Positions 16,556 through 24,408 of a stretch of 46,788 nucleotides of DNA are shown here, in pieces. The stretch is from CAVSMC01 sp963798655 (GTDB lineage Bacteria > Pseudomonadota > Gammaproteobacteria > Burkholderiales > Casimicrobiaceae). The notes under the pieces are model-generated. The model saw only the letters and a list, made by a program, of their open reading frames with translations, made no database searches and had not been told where the DNA came from. The DNA is taken from the NCBI GenBank assembly GCA_963798655.1, contig CAWCUH010000024.1, positions 1 to 46,788 on the forward strand, given 5' to 3'. Both the position numbers and the translations under genes were made by a program. Position 1 is the stretch's first letter. Each line of letters opens with the position of its first letter.

Positions 16556-18348
16556 CTGCGCTGGCGCGATTCGCTCATCACCTCGCACACCGGCGGCGCG
16601 CGCTGGCCGCGCTGTTCGCCCTGGGGCTCGTCGGCGCCGCGGTATCGTTGTCGACACCACTGATCGGCATGGCGTTCGTCGACGCCGTTGTGACCCGTGG
16701 TGATTTCGCAATCATCCCTTCGATCGCCGCGGCGCTCGTCGTGCTGTCGGTCGCCGACGTCGCGCTCGCAACGCTTGCCGGTCGCGTGCACGCGCGGCTT
16801 TCGGCCGCCGTGCTCACCGACTTGCGCGCAGAGCTGTTCGCGCGCTGCGTCGACGCTCCGCTGGAGCGAATGGAGCTGCTGCGCCACGGCGATCTCTTGA
16901 CGAGGTTCGGTACCGACATCGCGCGCATCGAGGCGCTGCTCGTCGACGGCGCGCTCGGTGCGCTGCAGAACGGGCTGTTCCTCGCGGTGGCCGCTTCGAT
17001 CACGTTCGCGCTGTCGCCGACGCTCGCGCTGTGGAGCTTTGCCGGCGTGCTGCTCGCGCTCGCCGCAGCCGCGCTCTTCCGCCATCCGATCGATCGCCGC
17101 TCGCGCCGCGTGCGCGATGCGATGACCGATCTTTCGCATTTCCTGTCCGAGCGCTTGTCGGCACTGCGCGCGATAAGGATGCATCGCACCGGGCGCGAGG
17201 AAAAGGCGCGGCTCGCCCAGCGAAGCGAGACTCTCGCGGGCGAGGTCGTGGGTTACCACGTTGTCGAGGCCGTCGCCTCGGGAGTTCCCGGCCTTGCGCT
17301 TACGCTTGCGCTCGCGTGGCTCTATATCGCCGGCGGGCGGCTGCTTGAAAGCGGCACGATCACGCTCGGCACCTTCATCGCGTTCGTGCTCTATCAGGGA
17401 CGATTGTTCGCGCCGGCGAACGGCCTCGTTGCCCTCGTGCGCCAGTTGCAGGAGGCGCGCATCGCCGTCGAGCGCGTCGCGGAAGTGCTCGCACCGGATT
17501 CGGCGACAAGCGATGTCATCTCGAGCGAAGCGAGGAATCCGCTCCTCAGGACCGGGGATGAACAGCCGATTGCTCGAGCGACGAAGCATCGGCCTTGCAA
17601 TGACATGCGTCGACACGGCGCGAGGACGCTCACGCGCGAGCACGGCGCGATGGCGTTGGAGCGCGTCACGTTCGCGTACGCCGACAAGCCGCCTGTGTTC
17701 CGCGGCGTCGATCTTCGCATCGAGCATGGCGAACGCGTCGCGCTGTTCGGCGCGTCCGGCGCCGGCAAGTCGACGCTCGTCCATCTGCTGTTCGGGCTGC
17801 GCGAGCCGCACGGCGGCCGCGTATGGATCGACGGCGGTTCGCCGCACGATGCGCGATGCGCGGAGCAGCTCGGATACGCGGGTGCCGAGCCGTTTCTGCT
17901 TCATGCGACCGTCGACGACAACCTGCGCTACGGCAATCCCGGCGCAAGCCGTTCCGATGTGGAGCGCGCGGCGACGCTCGCGCTTGCGCACGGCTTCATC
18001 GACGCGCTGCCAGCCGGCTACGCGACGATCGTAGGCGGCCGCGGACTTGCGCTCTCCGACGGTCAGCGTCAGCGGCTGGGCCTTGCGCGCCTGTTCCTGC
18101 GCGACTCTCGCGTCATCGTCCTCGACGAGGCGTTCTCGGCACTCGACGTCGACACCGAGATCGTGATCAGGCGCAACCTGTGGAGCGCGTTCGCCGATCG
18201 CACGACGCTCGTGATATCGCACCGGCCCTTGGCGTTGCCCGACTTCGATCGCCTGCTGGTGTTACGCGACGGACGCTTCGTCGAGATCACCGCGGACGAC
18301 GCCGGCTCGCTGCTGCATCCGCTCGAGCGGGTCGCGACGGCAGCATGA
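16549..18348 (+). CDS. qhpF: ABC exporter QhpF (fused membrane and ATPase domains)
   Basis: 599 residues. Residues 1-315 carry six membrane spans of an exporter-type domain. The ATPase follows from about residue 365, with Walker A 'GASGAGKST' (401-409), a signature 'LSDGQ' at 502 (variant of LSGGQ) and Walker B 'VIVLDEAFSALD' (D526, E527). In QHNDH systems this half-transporter moves the cross-linked gamma subunit to the periplasm. Between the two domains, residues ~322-353 ('SEARNPLL...KHRPCNDM') are encoded by a palindromic repeat that has no place in other exporters; the frame stays open. The start overlaps the upstream U32 gene by 7 nt, and the end overlaps qhpE by ATGA. Confidence 0.9.
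   Translation: MLTALARFAHHLAHRRRALAALFALGLVGAAVSLSTPLIGMAFVDAVVTRGDFAIIPSIAAALVVLSVADVALATLAGRVHARLSAAVLTDLRAELFARCVDAPLERMELLRHGDLLTRFGTDIARIEALLVDGALGALQNGLFLAVAASITFALSPTLALWSFAGVLLALAAAALFRHPIDRRSRRVRDAMTDLSHFLSERLSALRAIRMHRTGREEKARLAQRSETLAGEVVGYHVVEAVASGVPGLALTLALAWLYIAGGRLLESGTITLGTFIAFVLYQGRLFAPANGLVALVRQLQEARIAVERVAEVLAPDSATSDVISSEARNPLLRTGDEQPIARATKHRPCNDMRRHGARTLTREHGAMALERVTFAYADKPPVFRGVDLRIEHGERVALFGASGAGKSTLVHLLFGLREPHGGRVWIDGGSPHDARCAEQLGYAGAEPFLLHATVDDNLRYGNPGASRSDVERAATLALAHGFIDALPAGYATIVGGRGLALSDGQRQRLGLARLFLRDSRVIVLDEAFSALDVDTEIVIRRNLWSAFADRTTLVISHRPLALPDFDRLLVLRDGRFVEITADDAGSLLHPLERVATAA
17514..17605 (+). repeat. Palindromic interspersed repeat inserted in frame in qhpF
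   Basis: A 92-bp element with inverted ends, TGTCAT at 17514-17519 and ATGACA at 17600-17605, and an inner arm 'TCGAGCGAAGCGAGGAAT' answered by 'TTGCTCGAGCG'. It resembles the common 'TCATTGCGAGCGAAGCGAG' repeats of Proteobacteria. A second copy lies at 40843-40924. It encodes roughly 31 residues of the linker of QhpF. Confidence 0.7.
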
Positions 18349-18971
18349 GCGCGCTGCGGATCGGCATCGTCGACACCGGCGTCAATGCGTGGCATTCGCA
18401 CGTGCGCGGCGGCGTGTCAGGCTGCCGCGTCTTCGTCACGCCGGACGGGCGCATCGCCGAGGACGATGACTTCAGCGATGCCTGCGGGCACGGCACCGCG
18501 ATTGCCGGAATCATCCGCGAAGCGCTGCCGCGCGCGCAGATCTTCGCCGTGCGCGTGTTCGACGCGCAGCGCACGACCTATGCGTCGCTGGTCGCGCGCG
18601 GGGTGCTGCGCGCCGCCGCCGCGCGATGCGGCTTCATCAACGTCAGCCTGTCCGTGCCGCCGGGGCCGGGGACCGAGGCGATCGCTTCCGCATGCGCCGC
18701 GGCGATCGACGCGGGCTGCGTCGTCGTCGCGCCGGCCCGCACCGATCGTGCCGGCTGGCTGCCGGCGTCGCTTCCCGGCGTGCATGCGGTCGCCGGCGAC
18801 GACTCGCTCGCGGCCGGCGACGTACGGGTGATCGCGCCGCGCAGTCTGCGCGCCTGCGGCCGACCGCGCGACCTGGCGGACGTTTCGCGCGACGAAAATT
18901 TCAGCGGCCCGTCGTTCGCGTGTGCACGCGGGCTGGTGCATCTCGCGCGTCGTCGTGCTGCGATCGCGTGA
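18345..18971 (+). CDS. qhpE: Subtilisin-like leader protease QhpE
   Basis: 208 residues, no signal peptide, hence cytoplasmic as known for QhpE. The serine-protease triad is visible: Asp10 ('GIVDTGV'), His49 ('CGHGTAIAG'), and Ser190 ('FSGPSFACA'). The protease trims the leader of QhpC after the thioether bonds are made. It is shorter than secreted subtilisins (about 270-residue domain), as expected of QhpE. The usual oxyanion Asn ('AAGN') is not obvious; the matching place reads 'VVVAPARTD'. It starts inside the ATGA overlap with qhpF and is the last gene of the train; the next gene is on the opposite strand. Confidence 0.9.
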   Translation: MSALRIGIVDTGVNAWHSHVRGGVSGCRVFVTPDGRIAEDDDFSDACGHGTAIAGIIREALPRAQIFAVRVFDAQRTTYASLVARGVLRAAAARCGFINVSLSVPPGPGTEAIASACAAAIDAGCVVVAPARTDRAGWLPASLPGVHAVAGDDSLAAGDVRVIAPRSLRACGRPRDLADVSRDENFSGPSFACARGLVHLARRRAAIA

Positions 18972-18994
18972 ATTGCGGGCCGCGCGCCGCTGCG

Positions 18995-21031
18995 TCAGCC
19001 GGTCCGCGCGAAGTCAGGCTTGCGGTGCTCGCCGAACGCCGCGATGCCTTCGCGCGCCGCGGCCGTGCACGCGCTCGCGCCGAACGCGCGATAACCGACT
19101 TCCAGCGCCTCGCGCAACGTCGGCGCACGGGCCGCATCGCGGATCGCGGCGTCCATCAGCGCGATCGCGCGCGCGCTGAGCGGCAGCCCGTTGGCGGCCA
19201 CCGGCTCGATTGCGTCGATCGGCGCGATGTCGATGGCGCCCTCGATGATCGGATGCGCGTTGCGGCCCCGCGCCCGCACTTGCGCTATCGCCGCGTCGAT
19301 CAACGCGCGCGGATCGTCGGCCAGCTCGGCGACGATCCCCCACTCGTGCGCTTTCGCCGCGGCGAGCTTGTCCGCGCGCCGCAGCATGCCGTGAAACACG
19401 GCGCCGGCGTGCGGCCAGCGGCGATACGGCACGACCATCGCGCCGATGCCGGGCAGGATGCCGAGCGTGATCTCCGGGAACTGCATCCACGCATCGCGCA
19501 TCGCGACGATTGCATGACAGCGCAGCGCGAGCTCGAACCCGCCGCCGAGCGCCATCCCGTTCAGCGCAGCGACGACCGGCTTGCGCATCGCGTCCAGGTG
19601 CACGAGCAACCGCGAGCAATCGCGCGCGTACTGGGCAGACGCGTCGGCATCCCCGAGCATCGACGGAAAGCGACCGATGTCGGCGCCGGCGCAGAACGCC
19701 CGTGTCCCGTAGCCGGTGATGACGAAGCCCGCGACGCGGTCGTCGCCTTCGCTGCGTCGGACGACAGCGAGGATCTCGTCGGTCATTTCGTCCGTGAGCG
19801 CATTGAGCGCCTCCGGCCTTCGCAGCGTGATCACCTTGACGTCGCCGACGTCGTCGACCAGCACGTGCCGAAGGAATTGCTGGTATGTCGCGATCGGCTG
19901 CGCCGGCGTCTGCATGCCCGGCCGCTCGCGCGCGAAGCGATCGAGGATGCGGCTCGTTTCTTCGGCACCGAGCGCGCGCATCAGCTCGAGCGGCCCCTGG
20001 TTGAAACCGAGCGCGACGCGACAGCCCAGGTCGAGGTCGGCCGCGGCGCCGATGCCCCGGTCGAGGATGTCGACTGCCTGCGAGAACAGCACGCCGAGGA
20101 GCCGATCACGGATCGCCGCGGCGCGATCGGGCGCGATATCGACGCGCTGTCCCGCGGCAAGCGTCTTCCATCGCTCGACCGAACGGAAGATCGGCGCAGG
20201 ACGGTAGTGCTCGCCCTCCTCGTCCGCCTGCAGCGTGTTCGTCTCGACGATGATCGGATTGCCGTGGGCGAGATTGAGCACGAAAAACGGACCGGCGTGG
20301 ACGAATTCCGCGGCGACGCTGTCGATGTGCGCAGCGTCGGCATCGTCGAGCAGCCGGGCCGCTTCGTTGCACCAGTTGTCGAACACGCGATCGAGCATGA
20401 AGCACGGCGCATCCGACGTCGTGAGCGGAAGCTTGCCGGTCAGCGCGAAGAGCCGACGCAGCTCGTCCACGAGCGCCGGATCCGCGAGCGGCCAGTCGAT
20501 CACCTCCACCGCGGGATTGCGCCACGCCGGCGCGAAGAAATGCGTCACCGTCGCGCGCCCGGGATGCCGCAGCTCGGCGAAGATCCGCGCGGCCGGCAGC
20601 GAGCTCGTGTTCGATGTGAGCATGGCGTCGCTCGTGACGCGCGACTCGACGGCGGCGAAGATCCGGCGCTTGAGTGCGAGGCTCTCGGTCGCCGCCTCGA
20701 TCACCCAGTCGGCATTCGCGAGCGCGTCGTAGTCGACGCTTGTGCGGACGTCGCGCGTGACCGCGCCGGCGTGCTCGCTCGTCATCTTGCCGCGGGAGAC
20801 CGCCTTGCGCGCATAGTCGCCGAAGCGCGCGATCGCCGCATCGAGCGCGGGTTGCGCGACATCGATCAGCGTCAACGCGATGTCGGGCAGCGCGCTCTTC
20901 AGGTAGTAGCCGATGTCGGGACCGATCGCGCCGGCGCCTACGATCGCGACATGGCGCGGCAGCGGCCGCGACGGCGCGCAGAGCAGCGGGTTCTCATAAC
21001 GCGTGTTCAAGACGACCTCCCGGCGAGGCAT
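18995..21031 (-). CDS. 3-hydroxyacyl-CoA dehydrogenase / enoyl-CoA hydratase fusion
   Basis: 678 residues. The N-terminal half (about 1-400) is 3-hydroxyacyl-CoA dehydrogenase: Rossmann motif 'GAGAIG' near residues 31-36 and catalytic His in 'THFFAPAWRNP'. The C-terminal half (about 410-678) is a crotonase-fold hydratase, with 'ALNGMALGGGFELALRC' and 'FPEITLGILPG'. This is the reverse of FadB, which has the hydratase first; the same reversed order occurs in some archaeal and bacterial bifunctional crotonyl-CoA enzymes. It would perform the two middle steps of beta-oxidation on a short or branched acyl-CoA. It starts 8 nt after the NnrS-like gene on the same strand, and converges with qhpE at its 3' end. 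The start at 21031 has a weak ribosome site. Confidence 0.9.
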   Translation of the reverse strand: MPRREVVLNTRYENPLLCAPSRPLPRHVAIVGAGAIGPDIGYYLKSALPDIALTLIDVAQPALDAAIARFGDYARKAVSRGKMTSEHAGAVTRDVRTSVDYDALANADWVIEAATESLALKRRIFAAVESRVTSDAMLTSNTSSLPAARIFAELRHPGRATVTHFFAPAWRNPAVEVIDWPLADPALVDELRRLFALTGKLPLTTSDAPCFMLDRVFDNWCNEAARLLDDADAAHIDSVAAEFVHAGPFFVLNLAHGNPIIVETNTLQADEEGEHYRPAPIFRSVERWKTLAAGQRVDIAPDRAAAIRDRLLGVLFSQAVDILDRGIGAAADLDLGCRVALGFNQGPLELMRALGAEETSRILDRFARERPGMQTPAQPIATYQQFLRHVLVDDVGDVKVITLRRPEALNALTDEMTDEILAVVRRSEGDDRVAGFVITGYGTRAFCAGADIGRFPSMLGDADASAQYARDCSRLLVHLDAMRKPVVAALNGMALGGGFELALRCHAIVAMRDAWMQFPEITLGILPGIGAMVVPYRRWPHAGAVFHGMLRRADKLAAAKAHEWGIVAELADDPRALIDAAIAQVRARGRNAHPIIEGAIDIAPIDAIEPVAANGLPLSARAIALMDAAIRDAARAPTLREALEVGYRAFGASACTAAAREGIAAFGEHRKPDFARTG

Positions 21032-21039
21032 TGGATCGG

Positions 21040-22263
21040 TCAGCGTGCGCCGCCGGCTGCGGGCGGTCGCGCATCGGCGGCGAGCGGGCTCGCCGCGACG
21101 CGCGGCAAGCTCGGGGAAACGAGCATCGATCCGAAGCACGCGAGATAGATGGCAAACGCGGCGACCCAGGCGGCGCCGGCCGCGACGAACCACGCCTCGC
21201 CGGCCGGCGAAGCGGCCGCGCCGACGCGCAGGAGCGCCGCCGCCTGCAGCAGCAGGTACGCGACGACGATCGCGCGCGGCAGCACCAGCGGTCGTCCCGT
21301 GTGCCGCAGCGCGATTCGCGTCATCAGCCCGAGCATCATCGAGCCGAGCGCGCCGACGGTGAACGCGTGCAGCCATGCGCGCGCGGCAAACGGCACTCCG
21401 AAGTCACCGAGCGCGAGCAGCAGCAGCGCGGCGACCATCCACGCGTAGCCGGCATGCATCGTCGCCACCAGCGGCGAGTCCAGCACTTTCCATCCGCGCC
21501 AGCGCGCGAGGCGGATCGCGTGAAGCACGAATGCAGCCAGCGCTACGGTACCGCGCCAAGCCCGGGGCATGCCGGCCAGGTCGACGCACGCGAGCACGAC
21601 GATCGCCGCGATCGCGGCATACTCGAGCGGCGGCACGAATGGCGCCTGGTCGCCGCGCCCGCTCGCACGGAGCTCGTTGCCGGTGAACACGGGCGTGAGC
21701 ACGCCGGCCTTCAATGCGAACACGAGCATCACCGACCACAGGCCGAGCATGAATCCGCTGTCGACATGACCGGCGAAGAACAATGCGTCGCCCGCAAACA
21801 GGCCACCGAGCACGACGAGCAACGCAAGGTAGTTGCGGTTCGCGACGCGCGCGAGCTGCGGCGCGAGCATGGCGATCAGCGCGACATAGAGCGCGGCGCC
21901 GCCGGCGATCGCAAGCCACGTCGGCATGGCGTCGCGCAGCCAGAATGCGACGCGAGCGGCGAGCCACAGCGTGACGACGCCGGCGAGCGGCGCGCCGTGA
22001 ACCTCCGGCGTCGCTGCCCAACCGGGCAGCGCGGTGAGCACGGTCGCGCAGATGATCGCGACGGCGAAACCGAACAGCATCTCGTGCGCATGCCACAGCG
22101 CGGGGGCGACGTTTCCGTAAGGCAGCGCGACGAGTCCGGCGCGCGCCGCGATCCACGCCGTCATCAGCGCGACGCCGTACGCGGCACCGAGCGCGCAGAA
22201 CGGCCGGAACGGGCTCACCCACAGCGACGCGAGCGGCAGCTTCGGCGCGGCGATCGGCGGCAT
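21040..22263 (-). CDS. NnrS family membrane protein
   Basis: 407 residues with about 12 hydrophobic spans. The NnrS signature 'LWHAHEMLFGFAVAI' is present near residues 58-72, and the C-terminal half holds 'HAFTVGALGSMMLGLMTRI', also family-typical. NnrS is a haem- and copper-containing membrane protein linked to nitric-oxide metabolism or stress in denitrifiers. No denitrification gene is nearby, so its pairing with a beta-oxidation fusion protein is odd. The start at 22263 lies 123 nt from the divergent GntR gene, so both could share the operator region between them. Confidence 0.85.
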   Translation of the reverse strand: MPPIAAPKLPLASLWVSPFRPFCALGAAYGVALMTAWIAARAGLVALPYGNVAPALWHAHEMLFGFAVAIICATVLTALPGWAATPEVHGAPLAGVVTLWLAARVAFWLRDAMPTWLAIAGGAALYVALIAMLAPQLARVANRNYLALLVVLGGLFAGDALFFAGHVDSGFMLGLWSVMLVFALKAGVLTPVFTGNELRASGRGDQAPFVPPLEYAAIAAIVVLACVDLAGMPRAWRGTVALAAFVLHAIRLARWRGWKVLDSPLVATMHAGYAWMVAALLLLALGDFGVPFAARAWLHAFTVGALGSMMLGLMTRIALRHTGRPLVLPRAIVVAYLLLQAAALLRVGAAASPAGEAWFVAAGAAWVAAFAIYLACFGSMLVSPSLPRVAASPLAADARPPAAGGAR

Positions 22264-22386
22264 GTTTCGGGTGCTCGGCGTTGGGTTCGCGGCCGTCGGT
22301 TGACAGCCGCGAGTCAAATGTATACGGTACCCATTATACGGGACACATTCGTACAATCCACCCTCCACCCGATCGCGACAGCTCCG
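22264..22386. promoter_or_regulatory. Divergent promoter region with GntR operator candidate
   Basis: This 123-bp gap has an AT-richer core. Two direct repeats TATACGG (22321-22327 and 22335-22341) and an inverted pair GTATA/TATAC (22320-22324 and 22335-22339) lie in the centre, a layout common for GntR/FCD operators. The site would let the GntR protein control itself, the downstream catabolic train, and the opposite NnrS-hydratase pair. Inferred from position and symmetry only. Confidence 0.45.
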
Positions 22387-23088
22387 ATGCTGAAGCCGCT
22401 CGACCGCCCTGCCGGCCTCGCCGACCAGGTCTACCGCACGCTGCGCGAGTATCTGGGCAGCCATGTGATCATGCCCGGGCAGCGGTTGCAGGAGGCGTCG
22501 CTCGCCGTGCAGCTCGGAGTGTCGCGCACGCCGGTGCGCGAAGCTCTTGCCCGCCTCGAAAGCGAAGGTCTGATCGCCGCCGACGGGCGCAGCTTCGTCG
22601 TGCCCGTGCTCGCCGACGACGACGTCGACGAGATCTACGAGTTGCGCGGTTTGCTCGAGCCCGCCGCGCTCGCGCACGTCGCCGAGTCGATCGCCGATGC
22701 CGCGGTGCTCACCCCGATTGCCACGGCGTTGCGCGATGCCGAAGCCGCCGAGGCCCGTGACGACGCCGAGTCGTTCATCGAGGCGAACGCGCGCTTCCAT
22801 GCGACGTGGCACGGGCTGATCGGCAACCGGCGGCTTCTGCGTGCGATCGACCTGTGCGCCGGCCACGTTCGCTATCTGCGCGTGCTCACGCTCAACGACG
22901 CCGCCGCGCGCAAGGCTGCGCTCGCCGGCATGCGCAACATCCTCTCGGCGCTGCGCAAGCGCGACGCCGAGCGGGCAGCCAAGGTGATGGGCGAGCACCT
23001 GCGCGTCGCGCGCCATCATCTGCGGGTCGTGCTCGACGACATCGAGCGCGAGAGCGCAGCGAAGCGCGGCGACGCCACGCGCGCCTGA
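22387..23088 (+). CDS. GntR-family regulator with FCD domain
   Basis: 233 residues. The winged helix-turn-helix spans residues ~10-75, with the GntR signature 'ASLAVQLGVSRTPVREALAR'. The C-terminal ~150 residues are the all-helical FCD ligand domain, with the metal-binding pattern suggested by 'FIEANARFHATWHGLIGN' and a later 'MGEHLRVARHHL'. Such proteins usually repress catabolic genes until a carboxylic acid or acyl-CoA binds. It is the first gene of a plus-strand train that continues with thiolase 25 nt later, and it is divergent from the NnrS/hydratase pair, so it probably governs both. Confidence 0.92.
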   Translation: MLKPLDRPAGLADQVYRTLREYLGSHVIMPGQRLQEASLAVQLGVSRTPVREALARLESEGLIAADGRSFVVPVLADDDVDEIYELRGLLEPAALAHVAESIADAAVLTPIATALRDAEAAEARDDAESFIEANARFHATWHGLIGNRRLLRAIDLCAGHVRYLRVLTLNDAAARKAALAGMRNILSALRKRDAERAAKVMGEHLRVARHHLRVVLDDIERESAAKRGDATRA

Positions 23089-23113
23089 CCAAAGCCGCGC
23101 ACGAGGCCTACCG

Positions 23114-24319
23114 ATGCTGCGAGCGGAGATCCCGTACGGCGCCTACTGGAGCACGCCGTTCGCACGATGGCAGGGAAGCTTCGCGCATCTGCACAGCGTC
23201 GAGTTCGCCGCGCGCGTCGCGCGCCGCGAGCTCGAGCGGCGCGGCATCGGGGTCGAACAGATCGACTTCGGCGTGCTGGGTCTTTCCGTTCCGCAGCCGC
23301 ATGCATTCTACGGAATGCCGTGGCTCGCCGGCATCGCCGGCGCATCGAGCGTCGCCGGGCCGACGATCATGCAGGCATGCGCGACCGGCGTGCGCGTGCT
23401 GCTCGCGAGCGCACAGGAAATCGAAAGCGGCATGGCGGACGTCGCGATCGGCGTGACCTGCGATCGCACGTCGAACGGGCCGCATCTGTACTACCCGAAT
23501 CCGAAGGGCCCCGGCGGCACCGGCGCGCACGAGGACTGGGTGCTCGAGAACTTCGGCTGCGATCCGCTCGGCCCGCATTCGATGCTCGACACCGCGGAGA
23601 ACGTCGCGCGAGCGCACGGGATCACGACCGCCGAGCAGCACGCGATCGTGCTGCGCCGCGAGGAGCAGTACAAGACGGCGCTGGCCGATGACTGCGCGTT
23701 CCTCAAGCGCTTCATGACGCTGCCGTTCGACGTGCCCGACGCACGATTCGGCAAGACCGTCGGCAAGCTAACCGCCGACGAAGGCATCCGCTTGTCGAGC
23801 GCAAACGACCTCGCGCGTCTCGAGCCCGTGCAGCGCGGAGGCAGCGTCACGTACGGCGCGCAGACGCATCCGGCCGACGGCAACGCGGCAATCGTCGTCG
23901 CGACGCCCCGGCGCGCGGCGCAACTCTCGACGAACCCGAAGATCGCGGTGCGGCTCCTCGGTTTCGGGCAGGCGCGTGCACCGCTCGCGCGAATGCCCGA
24001 AGCGAGCCTGCCGGCGGCACGGCGCGCGCTCGAACGGGCGGGCATCTCGATCCGCCAAGTCGATGCGATCAAGACGCACAACCCGTTCGCGCTGAACGAC
24101 ATCGTGTTCGCGCGCGGGCTCGAAACGGATGTCGAAACAATGAACAACTTCGGCTCGTCGCTCGTCTGGGGACATCCGCAGGCGCCGATGGGCACCCGCT
24201 CGGTGATCGAGCTGATCGAGGAGCTCGCGATGCGCGGCGGCGGGCGCGGACTGTTCGCCGGCTGCGCAGCCGGGGATTCGGCGATGGCGGTCGTGCTCGA
24301 GGTCGGCGACCGGAAATAA
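23114..24319 (+). CDS. Thiolase-family protein
   Basis: 401 residues. The nucleophile region 'GPTIMQACATGVRVLLA' places Cys89 exactly where thiolases have it. His322 is in 'KTHNPFALND', and the second Cys384 is in 'GCAAGDSAMAVV', where thiolases more often show C-x-G-G-G. All three catalytic residues are thus present, but the last loop differs, so chain specificity may be unusual. It could cleave a 3-ketoacyl-CoA at the end of the pathway encoded here, or condense. It lies between the regulator and an acyl-CoA ligase in the same direction. Confidence 0.85.
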   Translation: MLRAEIPYGAYWSTPFARWQGSFAHLHSVEFAARVARRELERRGIGVEQIDFGVLGLSVPQPHAFYGMPWLAGIAGASSVAGPTIMQACATGVRVLLASAQEIESGMADVAIGVTCDRTSNGPHLYYPNPKGPGGTGAHEDWVLENFGCDPLGPHSMLDTAENVARAHGITTAEQHAIVLRREEQYKTALADDCAFLKRFMTLPFDVPDARFGKTVGKLTADEGIRLSSANDLARLEPVQRGGSVTYGAQTHPADGNAAIVVATPRRAAQLSTNPKIAVRLLGFGQARAPLARMPEASLPAARRALERAGISIRQVDAIKTHNPFALNDIVFARGLETDVETMNNFGSSLVWGHPQAPMGTRSVIELIEELAMRGGGRGLFAGCAAGDSAMAVVLEVGDRK

Positions 24320-24408
24320 CTGGAGCGCATCGACAGGCCGCGGTGAAGCGGCACGGTGCGAACGACGGCTTGCTGGCGCACGCGGCGCAGCGGTCGGGGG
24401 AGGACGCC

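Noticed and set aside
21031..23088. 685-residue plus-strand frame running into the GntR gene
   Set aside because: The upstream two thirds is the antisense of the NnrS-like gene; only the part from 22387 is a real protein.
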